The notes: generated by a model not told the origin, from the sequence alone. A DNA stretch of 64,000 bases from Lactarius indigo (GCA_025766275.1 JAFKAC010000051.1:366183-430182); one strand, 5' to 3'. Shown: positions 50,040 through 63,522, counted from the first letter of the stretch. Made by a program: numbers and translations.

Positions 50040-52000
50040 ATGACATGAACGACACTCGTATGAGGGGGCTTGTGTACTTACATCAAAAAGTTGGCAAATA
50101 CGAACACATTTCATCACGTATGCATGTTATACCGGGAGAGCGAAGCGGGTCTACAGTGAGCCTACTAGAAGGAATTTAAGGACAGGAGGAGAGATGGGTG
50201 CTGCGAGAATATGCGTGAGCGATCCAGGAGTCGCTGGAAACATACTCACGAATCACGTCGCTCATCTGTGCAGCGCTCATAGTTCATACGTTTCCGCGTA
50301 TTCGGGAGATTGGCCATCCTCTTCAACCTTGGCTCCTTTCTCGGTGCTCTCGTGGACCCGAATCGGCACGCCATAAGCAAAGTTCCCATCCAGTGATGAG
50401 GGTAACAGACATTTCGGCCCCAAAGTTTAACCCTATCCCCCGTCGCCGTTGCGCAGATGGCGTACAAAGTGTGAGACGGATTGCAGACGCACAGTGAAGG
50501 AAGTGTCAATATCAGCCATCCGAGTCTCGATAGAGTCGAGATTAGGGCCGGGATTGGTGCGGCCAAGGCATCCTTGAATTCCAGGCTACGGTGTCGATGG
50601 TGGGGTATAGGGGAAACCGGAGCCGTTTAGAGATGGAACGAACCCTACTGGACAGGCGATAAGGACGGTTGCGGAGACAAGTGGTCGCTGTATGCATGGA
50701 TGTGGGCGAATGGGGAGTAGAGATGCCATTTGGTATTCGGGCGACATTCCGTTTGTGAGCGAGAGAACTGGAATAGGAGAGATAGCGCACATTTTAACGG
50801 ACCGAGCATTTTCTGACTCCGGCGACAAAAGTTCCGCTCCATTCACCGCCCGAGTTCTCACTTTGGAGAGGGGCGATGTAAGAGGGACAGGAGGCGGCGG
50901 CTCGGTCCTATGTGTGCGGGGTCGAGATTTCTGGATCCGAGATGGCATGAGGAAGTGATATTCGGGGAAGTTGGACCAGATTTCTTGGGTCACGACACTT
51001 GTCGAGCGAGAAGACGATGAGAGCGAGGCGGAGATATCGGTTTGGCTGACAAACAGTACCAATCACCGGACTTCCACGTTCCGTTCCACATGAGTTCGCT
51101 GTTTCTTGTAACTCTTCTATGATAGTTCTCGCCCTACAGTACTAGTAGTTTCGACTCCATTGCGACGGAACATAAGCAGATGCCGCTTTCGAATAATTCT
51201 CCCATGACAATTCCTTTAGCATTGAGTCGTTGATCGACACTCCACTCCTCTGCTTCCTACAGCCGTAGAACCACACGTATCACGGCTAGATATGATTACA
51301 ATGATATTTGATAGCACCCGAAGAATTTCAGCGACAGTTGAATAACTCAAGGGGGATGATGCTGATCTGCGATAAGATAACGACGACTTGATTGGAACGT
51401 ACCCGACTCGGCTTTCGTGTCCGCGACCCCTTCCGCAAGACCAACTAGAAGTGCCAAAGAGAACTCACCCCATATCGTACAGCTATCGACGGTTCTCGAG
51501 TTTGCGACAGCTGCAGTCACTGTGGCTGCCAGAGGTGGAGAGGAGACGGGTGTCAGGACTGCTGTGTAGCCTTTGAACCATTCTACTTTTGCGCGGACGA
51601 AACTCCTACGAGTTCGAGAACTCCTGAGGTACTGTGTCACGCACGACTCGGAGCGAGCCACGGGATCTTGTACATTCGCCAATACGTGCTACGTGCGCTG
51701 TTCTACCTTGATAGTACCCTTCCTGCTTAGTACGCCCCAGAAGTCCGCCATGAGTAACGCAAATTGGGAGTGGGAGTGCGGACGCTTGATGTAGAGGCAG
51801 TGCTGGCGGCAACTACTAGCGCAAGGCCAGTCGGAAAAAAAAATGTGGGAAAGAAGGAGGCTTGATGGTCGTCGTGTGATGGGATATTGTTTTCGTGTGT
51901 GAGTTGGTAAATATCCATAGGAATTCTGGAATGGAACTTGGAGGACAAGCAACCGCAACCTGTGTCAAGGAAAACGGCCCAGGTCCATCCTCGCACGTCC
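50040..52000. repeat. Spacer module copy III
   Basis: Copy of the spacer module closest to copies I and V; its GATAAGATAA (51371-51380) is 1438 bp before the NLR-2 start codon. Confidence 0.55.
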
Positions 52001-52761
52001 AAGAATCTTACCAGTGTAATGTGTACAGACGCAGGCACGTATGACGACCACGCTCCGGTCATTGATCGAAACAAACAAACAGAATTGACAACATTGACAG
52101 GTTGATGTCCTTGAGGAAGATAATCGTAAACAAAAATTCATAGGCGACCCCGGTACGCACCTAAAAGCGACATCCCCACCGTTATCCTCGCTCGTGCTAG
52201 CCCTCCTGGGCTTTGCCACTGCCTTGGTGCGCGGCGCGTCATAACTCCTAGTGAGTGTATCGCCTCTAGTAGGCCACAAGACTGTTCTTAAATACCATTA
52301 ATTGCTACCAATAACCATATTCTGACCGAAGTATCGGTGCCTGGCATCGGTGTGGGCAGTTGGAGATTGGGGGGCCTAGCGTCCTACGAGAGCTGGGACA
52401 AACACTTTCATGGGATTGGACAGATAGGAAGCGTACAGCGTGGATGAATGTGGTAGAAGATCGTATTTTCCAGTTGGATGTCGTCCCCATTTGTGAGAGG
52501 GGGCGAACGGGAGCGAACAGGGGATAGAAAGAGCACCCATTGAGGACTGAGAAGGAGTTGCGTATCGCTGGTAAGTTACGATCCGGTCACGATTGAACCG
52601 GTCCGGATATGCCCCTATGAGCGCTTGTCTCAATCAGTCAACGCTATCAAGTCAAGTCATGTGTGCTGGGCGCCGCAGGGTTGTGCTTTGGGCTGTGCGC
52701 GCTAATTGCATACACGAGACAGGGTAAACGTTCCCATCTGAGAAACCCTGTCCTCGTCTCT

Positions 52762-52784
52762 CATTTTCGACCTACACTCTTATC
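52762..52784 (+). promoter_or_regulatory. Conserved promoter-proximal motif of NLR-2
   Basis: CATTTTCGAC...CTCTTATC with 25 nt to the ATG, as in NLR-1 and NLR-3. Confidence 0.45.
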
Positions 52785-52808
52785 GAACTCACAGTCGCGA
52801 TAAACACG

Positions 52809-55800
52809 ATGTCGACCAGTCTCCAGGGATCCTCCTCCACTCCAAACGTTCACCCGATCTTCGAGAAGGCCCTCAAAGAGTATAAGAAGAAGACCGGAAA
52901 AGAACTGTCTACCCATCCGCTTGCGGAGGAAATACGAGGCTGCGGTTCTATCGAAGCCATCCTCACCGTACTTCAAGGAAAAGCCAACGAACTCAATCAA
53001 TCCCAGAGCAGCGACGAGCGACTCACAAAGTGGCTTACGCCAACCGTGAATGTCCTCGATGCTCTCTCTTCCACCCTCGGTGAAGGCGTTGGCACAGTAA
53101 GTCCTAGCGTGTCACCTGCTTATCGCTTGTGTCCTAACGTCAATTTCAGGTATTTCCTCCAACCAAAATTATATTTTCCGCGATGAGTATCCTCCTCATA
53201 GTGAGTTGACTCTCCGCGTTTGATAACCCTTGATAACCCCCCATTTCCCACAGGCGGCTAAAGGTACCGCAGCGAGCCGCGATGTACTCGTCGAGCTCTT
53301 CGAGAGAATTGAAAACTTCTTTGTACGCCTCCAGACCCACACCGAAGTCCCACCGGCCGTACAGATGACGAACGTGATGGGGAAAGTTATGGCTGAAGTT
53401 CTTTCTATGCTTGCGGTCGCAACGAAGGTGATGTATCAAAGCCGAAAGAGTTAGTTTATCTTCGCCGCCAAGCTTTCCCTCGCTGATATTCGCCCAGAAA
53501 CATTTCTAAAGAGGCTTGTGGGAAGGAATGATATCGAGGACGCGTTGGTGAAGTTGGATAAATTGGAACAGGGGGAGCTCCGGATGGTGTCTGCGCAAGT
53601 GTTAAAGACCACCAGCGATCTGAAGGACACGACAAACGATATCAAGGCCGTCACAAGTGATATCAAGGATGCTACCAGTGATATCAAGGACGGTGCGTAG
53701 ATCTTTCGTCTCGCGGAACGATTCGTACCGAACCTCTTCGGATTAGATACGAAGGAAACGAAAGTGATGGTACAGCAGATCCTCAGCGATGTCACATCCC
53801 GCGAATGTTCGTTTGCTCACGACCTCACCACAAATACTTGTAAAGCTCACATATAATTGTAGGGGAGCGGCTCAGAGGATGGTTGACTCCGCCTGATCCA
53901 TCAACAAACCACACCAATGCGTGCGGCACCCAGCACGAGAGAACCGCAGCCTGGGTTTTCAACGAAGATATATTTAAAGAGTGGGAGTCGTCCCAGTCAG
54001 GATCCTTATTGTGGATTCACGGCAAAGGTATGGGTGTTTTCGCACTGCTGGGTTCACATCTCACTGACTACTCCTACTTTTGTAGCGGGTTCGGGGAAGA
54101 GCATCCTCTGGTTTGCCATTCTGTTTTCTCTCCATTTACAGGTGTTTATGTCCTCGGTCAGCTCTGCGATTATCCAGCATCTCGTCACTCTCCGCGATGC
54201 TGGGTTAGCCTCCATTGCTTATTTCTATTTCGATTTTAGAGATGAAAATAAGAAGCATCGCCGTGGGCTCCTTTCTTCACTTCTAATACAGCTTTCTTCC
54301 CGGTTCACGGACTGTCTCAATATACTCTCCCATGTCTATTCGACCTATGACGCTGGCAAGGAACAGCCCAGTGAACGTGCTTTGGTGCAATGCCTCAAGG
54401 ACATGCTCATGGCACCATCACTGTCTCAACTCCCCACTTACATCGTCTTGGACGCCCTTGACGAATGTCCCAACACCTACGGAATACCAACTCCGCGAGG
54501 ACATGTCCTCGAACTTGTAAAAGATCTTGTTGACCTCCGCCTTCCGAATCTACACATGTGCATTACCAGTCGCTGGGAGAATGATATCCGGACCGCTCTC
54601 GAGCCTTTAGCGTCAGGCCACTGCTCCCTTCATGATCAACCTGGACAAAAGAACGATATCAGCAAATATATCAGCGCTGTTGTTCAATCCGACCCCCAAA
54701 TGAAGAGTTGGCGGGAAGACGATAGAAGTCTAGTTATCGAGACACTCTCAGAGAAAGCCGATGGCATGTAAGGCGATAGTTTATTTCAACCTATACTTCC
54801 CTGACTCATCATACAGGTTCCGATGGGTCTTTTGTCAGTTGGAGATGTTGAGGCATTGTTTAGCTCCCAGTCTCCGGCATCAACTTGACGAACTACCGAA
54901 AACCCTGGACGAGACATATGAGCGGGTCTTGAAGGAGATCGAGTCCACCCACCAAGGCCGATACGCGCGCCGTCTGTTGCAGTGCCTTGCCGTGGCTTGT
55001 CGTCCGCTTCGTGTCGAGGAGTTCGCAGAAGTACTTGCGTTTGACCTTGACACGACCGAGGGAGAGATCCCGACGCTTCATGCGGAATGGCGGTGGGAAG
55101 ATCAAGAGCGAGCAGTGTTGTCTGCTTGTTCGAGCTTGGTTTCCATTGTTAATAGCAATCTCTATTATGAAGATTGCCGGGTTGTCCAATTTTCACATTT
55201 TTCGGTGAAAGAATACCTCACGTCAAATCGTCTTTTCGCCGCGAGCGGAGATATATCACGGTACCACATTCTTCCCGAACCTGCGCACTTGATACTTGCG
55301 CGTGCCTGCCTTGGGGTTTTACTCAACTTGGATAATCGCGTTGACAAAGAGGGCGGCGGCGAGTACAACGACGAGGATATCCCTTTACTTAAATATGCTG
55401 CCGAACACTGGGCATCCCACGCTCAAGTCGGTAGCGGGTCATCACGTCTGAAGGATGCAATGGAGACACTCTTTGACCTGGACAAGCCATACTTCTTGGA
55501 GTGGTTACGAATACATAACATAGACCGTTATATATCTGGGTACTGGAAAGATCGCCATCCCCAACCCCTGTACTATGCTGCTCTTTGCGGATTCTATGAC
55601 CTCGTTCGGCACCTCGTCCTTAAACACCCAGAGCACGTAAATCACCGTGATGGAAACCTCGAGTTTCCACTAGTCGCGGCCCTATCCAGAAAACACTTTC
55701 AGGTCGCCGAGCTCCTTGTTGAGCACGGCGCGCATATCAATGTTCGCGGACACCCTCCACTTTTCCACACTATCCGATTTTTAGGAAATGCTCGTGTCGA

Positions 55801-57616
55801 CTCCGTGCAGTTCCTGCTCAGACGTGGCGCAGATGTTAACGCCACGGAGGTGCATTTTTGGACCCCACTGCATATAGCAGCAGAAATGGGAAATCTCAAG
55901 GTAGCTCAGATGTTACTCGAACACGGCGCACAAGTCGATTGTCGGAACGACAAGGGGCAAACTCCGTTACACTTGGTGTCGAACAGGAAGTCCGGCGAAG
56001 ATGAAGGCGAACGTGAACGTGAACGTGCTATTCTTGCGCGAATATTGGTGGACCGCGGTGCAGACGTGATGGCACAAGATGAGGACAGGGCAACCCCGTT
56101 ACATTTCGCATCATGTTTCGCGCGGGCCGAAATTACCCGGCTGCTGCTAGACCATGGTGCAAACGCCCAGGCCGAGAATATCCAAGGCCGGAGCCCACTA
56201 CACGAGGTGTCACGAGGCATCTGCCAATATAAAGCGTATCCTTACCTCGAACATGGTTCTGGGGACCCGGCGTATCACCGCAAAATAGCTCCTGATGTCG
56301 CACTGCTTCTACTACAGCGCGGCATAGACGTGAATGCACTAGATAAGGACCACGCAACCCCGTTACATTTTGCATCCTCCTTTGGGATGCTCGAGGTCAC
56401 ACGACTGCTGCTCGATCATGGTGCGAAGGCCAGCGTGGAGAATACATGGGGCCAGACTCCTCTTCACCTAGTATCGCGGCACGAAGAGTATTTTAACGAA
56501 AATCCCGATATCGCATGGCTATTACTGAAGCTCGGAATGGATGTTAACGCGCGAGATAAGGACGAGGAAACTCCTTTACATTTTGCGTGTTTCCATGGGC
56601 ACGTTGAGACCGCACTTGTGTTGCTTGGCCACGGAGCCGAAGTCAACGCACAGAACGCCAATGGCCAGACCCCATTACACCATGCTATAAACAATCGCAA
56701 ATACGATAATGCTCGTGTTGCACGGCTACTGTTGGAGCGCGGCGCGGATGTGAATGCACGAGACAAGGATCAAGAAACTCCGTTACATTTGGCGTCTTAT
56801 CACTACTCGACGGAGACCATGCTGGTGCTGCTCGACCATGGTGCAGAAACTGACGTACAGAACGCAGACGGCCAGACCCCATTACACCGAGTAAGACAGA
56901 GTTCACTTGCGCGGCTATTTTTAGAGCGCGGCATGGACGTAAATGCCCTAGACAAGACCCAGGCAACCCCGTTACATTTTGCATCCTACCATGGGCTTGT
57001 CGATGTCGCAAAGGTGCTGCTCGACCATGGGGCAAGTGCTAATGCGGAGGACATCCAGGGCCAGATTCCATTACACCGAGTATCACAGAGCTCACGCGAT
57101 TTGGGACATGGCCCCCGTGTTGTGCGGCTATTCTTGGAGCACGGTGTGGACATAAATGCACAAGACAAAGAACAGGCAACCCCGCTACATTTAGCATCCT
57201 ACTATGGGATTACCGATGTCGCAGAGGAGTTGCTTGACCGTGGGGCACGGGTCAATGCAGAAGACATCAGAGGCCAGACCCCACTACACCGAGTGGTACT
57301 AGGTAATCAAGACTACCACAGTTTCACAACAGCGGAGTCGTGGGACCGAAAAAGCTATCCAGACAGAGCTGCTCATCTTGCACGACAATTACTAGAGCGC
57401 GGTGCGGATGTGAATGCACAAAACGAAGACCACGAAACCCCGCTACACCTGGCGTCACGCCTTCGATTGCTCGAGATAGCGCAAATACTTCTCAAGCACA
57501 GAGCCAACGTCAATGTGAAGAACTTGGAGGGAAAGTCACCTTTGCAGCTTGCTTCCGGGAGAAAGAGGAAGGCAATGAAACGATTGTTGTCGGAATACTC
57601 CGCCAACCAAGCATGA
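52809..57616 (+). CDS. NLR-2: Goodbye-NACHT-ankyrin NLR-like protein
   Basis: The intact member of the array. Exons: 52809-53096, 53150-53200, 53254-53449, 53498-53692, 53747-53806, 53863-54027, 54086-54110, 54162-54767, 54817-57616; all GT..AG, giving 1461 residues. Domains: Goodbye (about 13-205), heptad linker (216-243), NACHT with Walker A GKAGSGKS (about 317-324, split by an intron), Walker B YIVLDALDECPN (about 421) and sensor-like CITSRWENDIR, a helical region (529-770), then about 19 ankyrin repeats (775-1455). The repeats alternate between a standard unit (ATPLHFASYHG) and a longer GQTPLH unit with a loop. No signal peptide or membrane segment is visible. The effector partner is unknown. 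By family the ankyrin part would sense a ligand and NACHT oligomerisation would transmit the signal. Exon 7 is only 25 nt; the intron after it could be retained in frame. Confidence 0.87.
53611..53692 (+). repeat. 21-bp minisatellite (heptad linker) in NLR-2
   Basis: Four tandem units of the TSDIKDx heptad, half the number in NLR-1, at the end of exon 4. Confidence 0.85.
54111..54161 (+). other. In-frame 51-nt intron just after Walker A of NLR-2
   Basis: GTTTGCC...GGTCAG, 51 nt, no stop in frame. Splicing gives SILCSAIIQHL, which fits NACHT proteins of this family; retention would add 17 residues directly after the P-loop. NLR-1 has the same arrangement (42995-43045). Confidence 0.5.
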
Positions 57617-58269
57617 TACATAGTCGTGATGGGCTTGCTCTATGATACAGTGTAGAAACGTTGCTTTGTTTGACAAATTCATTCGGATACACGGATTGTA
57701 CGTAGTAGCCATATATGGAGCGTATTGAAGATGCCCCGCGTCACCTCTGCCCAACCTGACCATTCACGAAACCGTTATCCTTGCCCCTACCCTCGCTCAT
57801 AACAACCGACCAGCCCAACACGGGCAACCGTCAGCGCACCGCATGTCACACGATTTGAGGAGGCCGCCGACCGCACCGCATGTAACATCACCACTGGCGC
57901 CCGGTGGCACCATGGGAGATGATACAAGCGCAGGTGGTAAATGGTCAGGGTGTCAACCGCCCCACGAGAATGGACGGGAAAAATGACGCCAGAAGGCAGA
58001 AAACACCGCACTAGGGAGATGCGCGGCATGGGGGATTATGCGAACGCGAAATAAATTGACATTTGTATGCGCTGGGTTAGTCTAGAAGGGAACGAGAAGT
58101 TGTGAGTAATGTTAAAGAGATGATGCACGTCGATTATTTCAATATATTTGCCGAACCCTAGCGGAGAATTCTTGCTGGCAGATGGGAGACCGGCGTCTAG
58201 CGCTGTCCATTGGGATAAACGAGAGGAGGGTGAAATAGAGATTGATTGGTGAGGGAGCGTAGTTTTTGG

Positions 58270-59890
58270 AAAGGAAAGGAATGATGTGAATGGTTTCAGT
58301 ACAAGGGGAAGTGCGTAGCGCTGTGCTTACACTTGAAAGTTGGCGAATACAAACACATTTCTTTACCGACGGACATGCGAACTTGACATTTGTTGGTGAC
58401 GACCCGGAGCGGCACGAGCCCGCACTGCGTTTCCCGGGGCTCCCCTTTCACGGAGGTGATGCATCACATGCGCCATGACATCACCAGGTCACCACCGGAG
58501 CCGCCAGAGTGGAACAAACCCTGCAGGAGGGGCAGTGATGACCTCAGGAGAAATGTGCGCTGCGAGAATATGCGAGAGCAAAGAAGTGCGACCTAGGAAG
58601 CGGAGTGTAACTGATGTGTCGTGGAGACGATGCCAATATCTGTCGTTGACCGAGTCAGAGATCCGGACTAATGTCTGTGCCCTTGAACTTCCAAGCTTCG
58701 GTGCTGATGATGGGGCGTTGAGAACCAGACGCCCTGCAGAGACGAACCCTAATACTAGATGACAGTAGAGGAGGTGACTGTTCGCTGCGTGAATGTGCAT
58801 GAGTAGGTGTAGGAGGACTATTTGGATGCCATTCAATTTCTGTGTGAGAGAACCGGAACGGGAAATATAACGCACCCTTTAAGGGACCCCGAGCAAGAAA
58901 AAAAAATCGCAGTTGATCGCTCAAAGGGAGCTCTGCCTCTGACGCGTCGATACCGGATCGGAGAAAAGAGAGAAGGATTCGAATCGGGAATGACACCTGT
59001 CGAGCGAGAAGACCAAGGAGAAGACAGCACGCATTGCGTGATCAGTTTAGCCGGCAAGTTCCGGTCGTTCCCATGTGAGTTCGCCATTTTACAGTACTGT
59101 TTTCACTCTGGCGCAACGTCTCACACTCGCGAGAAGACAAGCAGATTCCGCATTCGAAAAAAAAAAGATTCCTCGCACGACATTCCCGTTCGCATATTGA
59201 GTCTTTGGCCGACGTTCCACTCTGCTCCCTGCATCGCAACGTGCGCGCAGAGTAACTAGTAACTACTGACGTAGAACCACATGTATCGCAGCTAGACGTA
59301 ACCGTATTAGCACCGATAGCACGTAAAACGCCTCGGGGACTGTTGAAGAACTCAACAGGGGTCGTGCTGATCTGCGATAAGATAACGAAGGAATGCACCC
59401 AACTTGGCTCCTTTCGTGTCCGCGACCCTCATTTCCCTCCTTCCACAAGACTGACTTGCACCAGCAAGTCAAGAGAACTCGCTCCGTACCGTATAGCTAT
59501 AATTGAAAACGGGACGAGTCTCAAGTTTGCTACAGCCGCGGTTGCCGGCGCGGTGGAGAGAAGTCGTGCCATGTCAAGAGTGCTGTGTGACAACGCGAGC
59601 CGCGGGAAACCTGAAGATCCATAATCATGTATGGTCATCCATATGTGCAAGGCGCGCTGTTCTACCTTGGTGGTACCCTGTGTGGTCAACGCAGCCCAAA
59701 AACCTGCCATGAGTAATGCAGATCTGGAGTGGAGTGGAGAATCGCTTGACGCCAAGGCGTTGGCAGTGGTAGCTACTAGCGCATTAGGCCAGTTGAAAGA
59801 AAAGGTGTGAGGAGGGTAGATTATCATTGTGTAATATTTTCGTTTATAAGTCGGTAAAAGCATAGATATTCTGGCACCGAACCTGAATGC
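58270..59890. repeat. Spacer module copy IV
   Basis: Closest to copy II; GATAAGATAA at 59376-59385. Confidence 0.55.
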
Positions 59891-60879
59891 CTGAAGCACC
59901 TCCACGAATGGGACGAATGGCCCCGGAGGGGTGGTGAACAATGGGCGCTGCGTGAGATGCGAAGTGGAACTTGTATGCATTATCCATGAAAGGAAGAACG
60001 AGAAGTGGCGAGTGAGAGTACGCGTTGATCGTTTTAATATATCTTGCAACGAATTGTTCGCCGTGCCGATAGGATCGCTGCGTTTTGCGCATCCTTTTAT
60101 GTTCTTGCGCAGTTTGAGAATTGGCGAGTGCGAACTTATTTCGTCGCGGACGTGGTACCCGAAGAGATCTTGCTGCCATTGACGCAATCGTCCTCTGGAG
60201 GTGCTCCAGACGCAGACGTAGCTTCCGGGAACGGGACGCAGGAGATGCCCGTGCCGGGACGCAGGGTTTCTCAGTAATGGTGGCAGCTATTTGCGCCTAA
60301 GCCGGTCGTACGAAGAGGTGGCCTGCCAAGCAACCATGGTACGTCGTCGTCGTAGCTATGCACCACGATACAGTAGCGTAGAAGTGGATTCGTCGTATTG
60401 TTTTATGCGTGGATATTATATGCTATACTAGTTATCTATGAAGCGTAAAATGTCACCACACGCCATCCCTGCCCGGCCAGTCCACCCACGAACACCTTAT
60501 CCCTGTCTCTACCTGCGTCCGTGACGCCTCCCATGCTCGTCAGGGCCTCGGCCACGGCCATTATCGAGCATGCCACATGCGATTTTTTTCGCATTGCCGC
60601 CGGCACCATGCGGCCTGGGAAGATGCGAGCCGCCAGTAAATAGTCGGGATGTCAAGCGTCTCGCAGGCACAGGACAAACAACGCCAGAGGCGGATGAGAA
60701 CTCCAGCAGGGATGTACGCAGCGCAGAATTGTGAATGAGAAGAGAACCGTGATTTGTGTGCAGAGAGCGTCCATAATGAGGTGTGGTATACGACAGGAGC
60801 GCGGCGCGGCGTATAGTATGTCTGTTTGGGAAGGACGAGTAAGAGGAATTGGCGAAGAAATATAGTCCTTGGAAAAAGG

Positions 60880-62790
60880 GTATGGCATGAACGACCCTCG
60901 TACGAGGGGACTGCTTGTGCACTTACATCTAAAAGTTGGCAATACGAACATATTTCATCACGCCTATGTTGCACCAAATTTTATCGGGAGAGCGAAGTGG
61001 GTTTGCAGGGAGCCTACTAGAAGGAAGGTGAGGACATGAGGAGAGATGGGTGCTGCGAGAATATGCGTGAGCGATCCTAGGAGTCGCTGGAAATATACTC
61101 ACGAGTTACGCCACGTCGTCTGTCCAGCGCTCAGGGCTCAGGGCTCGCCGCTATACGTTTCCGCGCCTTTGGGAGATCCCCCGTCCTCTCCAATCTTAGC
61201 TCCTTTCTCTGCCGTCCATCGTGAACCCGAATTGGCAGGCCGGAAGCAAAGTTCCCATCCAGTGATGAGGGCGGCAGATATTTCGACCCCAAAGTAAGAA
61301 AACACGTCCAAATATTTGACTCTGCCCGCCTGTCGCCATGGGACGTATTGCCGACGCGCAGTGAAGGAAACGTCGATATCAGCCATCCAATGAAGTCGAG
61401 ATTGGGGCCGAGATTGGTGCGGCCAAGGCATTCTTGAATTCCAGGCTTCGATGTCGATGGTGGGGTGTAGGGAAAACCGGAGCCGTGTAAAGGTGGGACG
61501 AAACCCTACTGGATAGGTGATAAGGACGGTTGCGGAGACAAGTGCTCGCTGTATGCATGGATGTGGGCGAATGGGGAATAGAGATACCATTTGACATTTG
61601 GGTGCCATTCCGTTTGTGAGCGAGAGAACCGGAATAGGAGAGATAATGCACACTACAACGGACCGAGCACTTTCTGACTCCGGCGACAAACATTTCGGCT
61701 CCATTCACAGCCCAACTTCTCAGTTTGGAGAAGGGCGATGTAGGAAAGATGGGAAGCGGCCTAGTCCTATGTATGCGAAGTCCAGGTTGCCGGAGTCGAG
61801 AAGGCATAATGGGGTGATAGTCGGGGGAGTTCGACCAGATTTCTTGGTCGACTTGGTATGCACTTGTTGAGCGAGAAGACGATGAGAGTGAGTCGGAGAT
61901 ATCGGTTTGGCTGACAAACAGTACCAATCACCGGACTTCCGCGTTCCGTTCAATATGAATTCGCCATTTCTTGTGAACTCTTCTATGATAGTTCTCGCCC
62001 TACAGAACTAGTAATTTCGACTCCATCGCGACGGAAAATAAGCAGATGCCGCTTTCGAATAATCCTCCCACCTACAACTTCCTTTAGTATTGAGTCGTTA
62101 ATCGACACTCCGCTCCTCTGCTTCCTACAGCCAGTAGAACCACACGTATCACGGCTAGATGTGATTGCAATGATATTTGATAGCACCCGAAGCGTTTCAG
62201 CGACAGTTGAATAACTCAATGGGGGTCATGCTGATCTGCGATAAGATAACGACAGCTTGATAACTCATCCCATACCGTACAGCTATCGACGGCTCTCGAG
62301 TTTGCGACAGCTGCGGTCACCGTGGCTGCCAGAGGTGGAGAGGAGAGGGGTGTCAGGACTGCTGTGTAGCCCTTGGGCCATTCTACTTTTGCGCGGACGA
62401 AACTCCTACGAGTGCGAGAACTCCTGAGGTACTGCGTCATGCACGACTCGGAGCGAGCCACGGGATCTTGTACATTCGTCGAGACGTGCTACGTGCGCTG
62501 TTCTACCTTGATAGTACCCTGCCTGGTTAGTTGCCCCAGAAACCCGCCATGAGTAACGCAGATTGGGAGTGACGTATGCGGAATTGCTTGACGTGGAGGC
62601 AGTGCTGACGGTAGCTACTGGCCCAAAGGCCAGTCGGAAGACAAGGTATGGGAAAGAAGGAGGATAGATGGTCGTCGTGTGATGGGATATCGTTTTCGTC
62701 TATAAGTCAATAAATGTGCATAGGGGTTCTGGAACGGAACTTGAAGGACAAGCGAGTGCAACTTGTGCCAAAGGAAAGGACCGAGGACTA
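60880..62790. repeat. Spacer module copy V
   Basis: Closest to copies I and III; GATAAGATAA at 62240-62249, about 1.3 kb before the NLR-3 start. Confidence 0.55.
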
Positions 62791-63499
62791 CACCCGTTCC
62801 CTAATCCTATCAATGTAACGTCTACAGACGCAGGCAAATGCAGCGACCACACTCTGGTCATCAACCGAAACAAACGAACCGAACGGGGGTTGACGACGAT
62901 GACAGGTCAATGCCCTTGAGGAAGATAATCACGAACAGAAGTTGACATGCCACCCTTGTACGCACCTAAAAGCGACATCCCTGCCGTCATCCTCACTCCT
63001 AGTAGCCCTCCGAAGATCTGCCACCGCCTCAGTGTGCGACACGTCGTAACTCCTAGGGAGCGTATCGCCATTAGCACTCATTCAGTAGGCTGCGAGACAG
63101 TTCTTCCATGCTAACAATGACCTCCAATGACCATATTCTTACTAACGTATCGGTGCCTGGCGTCGGTATCGGCGGCTGAGGTTGGTTTATGGGGCGTAAC
63201 GTCATACGAGGGCTGGACAAACCCCTTCACGGGGCCAGACAGAGGAAATGCGCACAGCATGGACGCACGAGAGGGGATCGTGGTTGGATGTCGTTCGCAT
63301 TCATGAAGGTGAGCGAACGGGAACGAGAGAAAGAGCACATACCGAGGACTGAGAAGAAAGCTGGGTGTCGCCTTTGAACCGGCCCGGAGATGTCCCGATG
63401 AGCGCCTGTACCAACGATATCCAATCATGTATGCTGTGCGAAAGGCTGTGCGCGCTACCTGCACACGTTTCCCACCTGAGGAACGTGTTCCTCGGCTCG

Positions 63500-63522
63500 C
63501 ATTTTCGACCTGCGCTCTTATC
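63500..63522 (+). promoter_or_regulatory. Conserved promoter-proximal motif of NLR-3
   Basis: CATTTTCGAC...CTCTTATC with 25 nt to the ATG at 63547; conserved although much of the surrounding 5' sequence has drifted. Confidence 0.45.

Larger units (their letters stand above)
46906..52808. other. Spacer between NLR-1 and NLR-2
   Basis: 5.9 kb with no gene I can support. It is collinear with the next spacer (57617-63546), starting right at the stop codon, and its last third is similar to 38825-41602. It holds two diverged modules (II and III) with GATA clusters. Open frames on either strand lack conserved starts and are probably chance. Confidence 0.6.

Noticed and set aside
49714..50055. Minus-strand frame similar to 60561-60977
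   Set aside because: Collinear spacer DNA; the frame is not present in the other spacer modules and shows no codon-level conservation that I could see.
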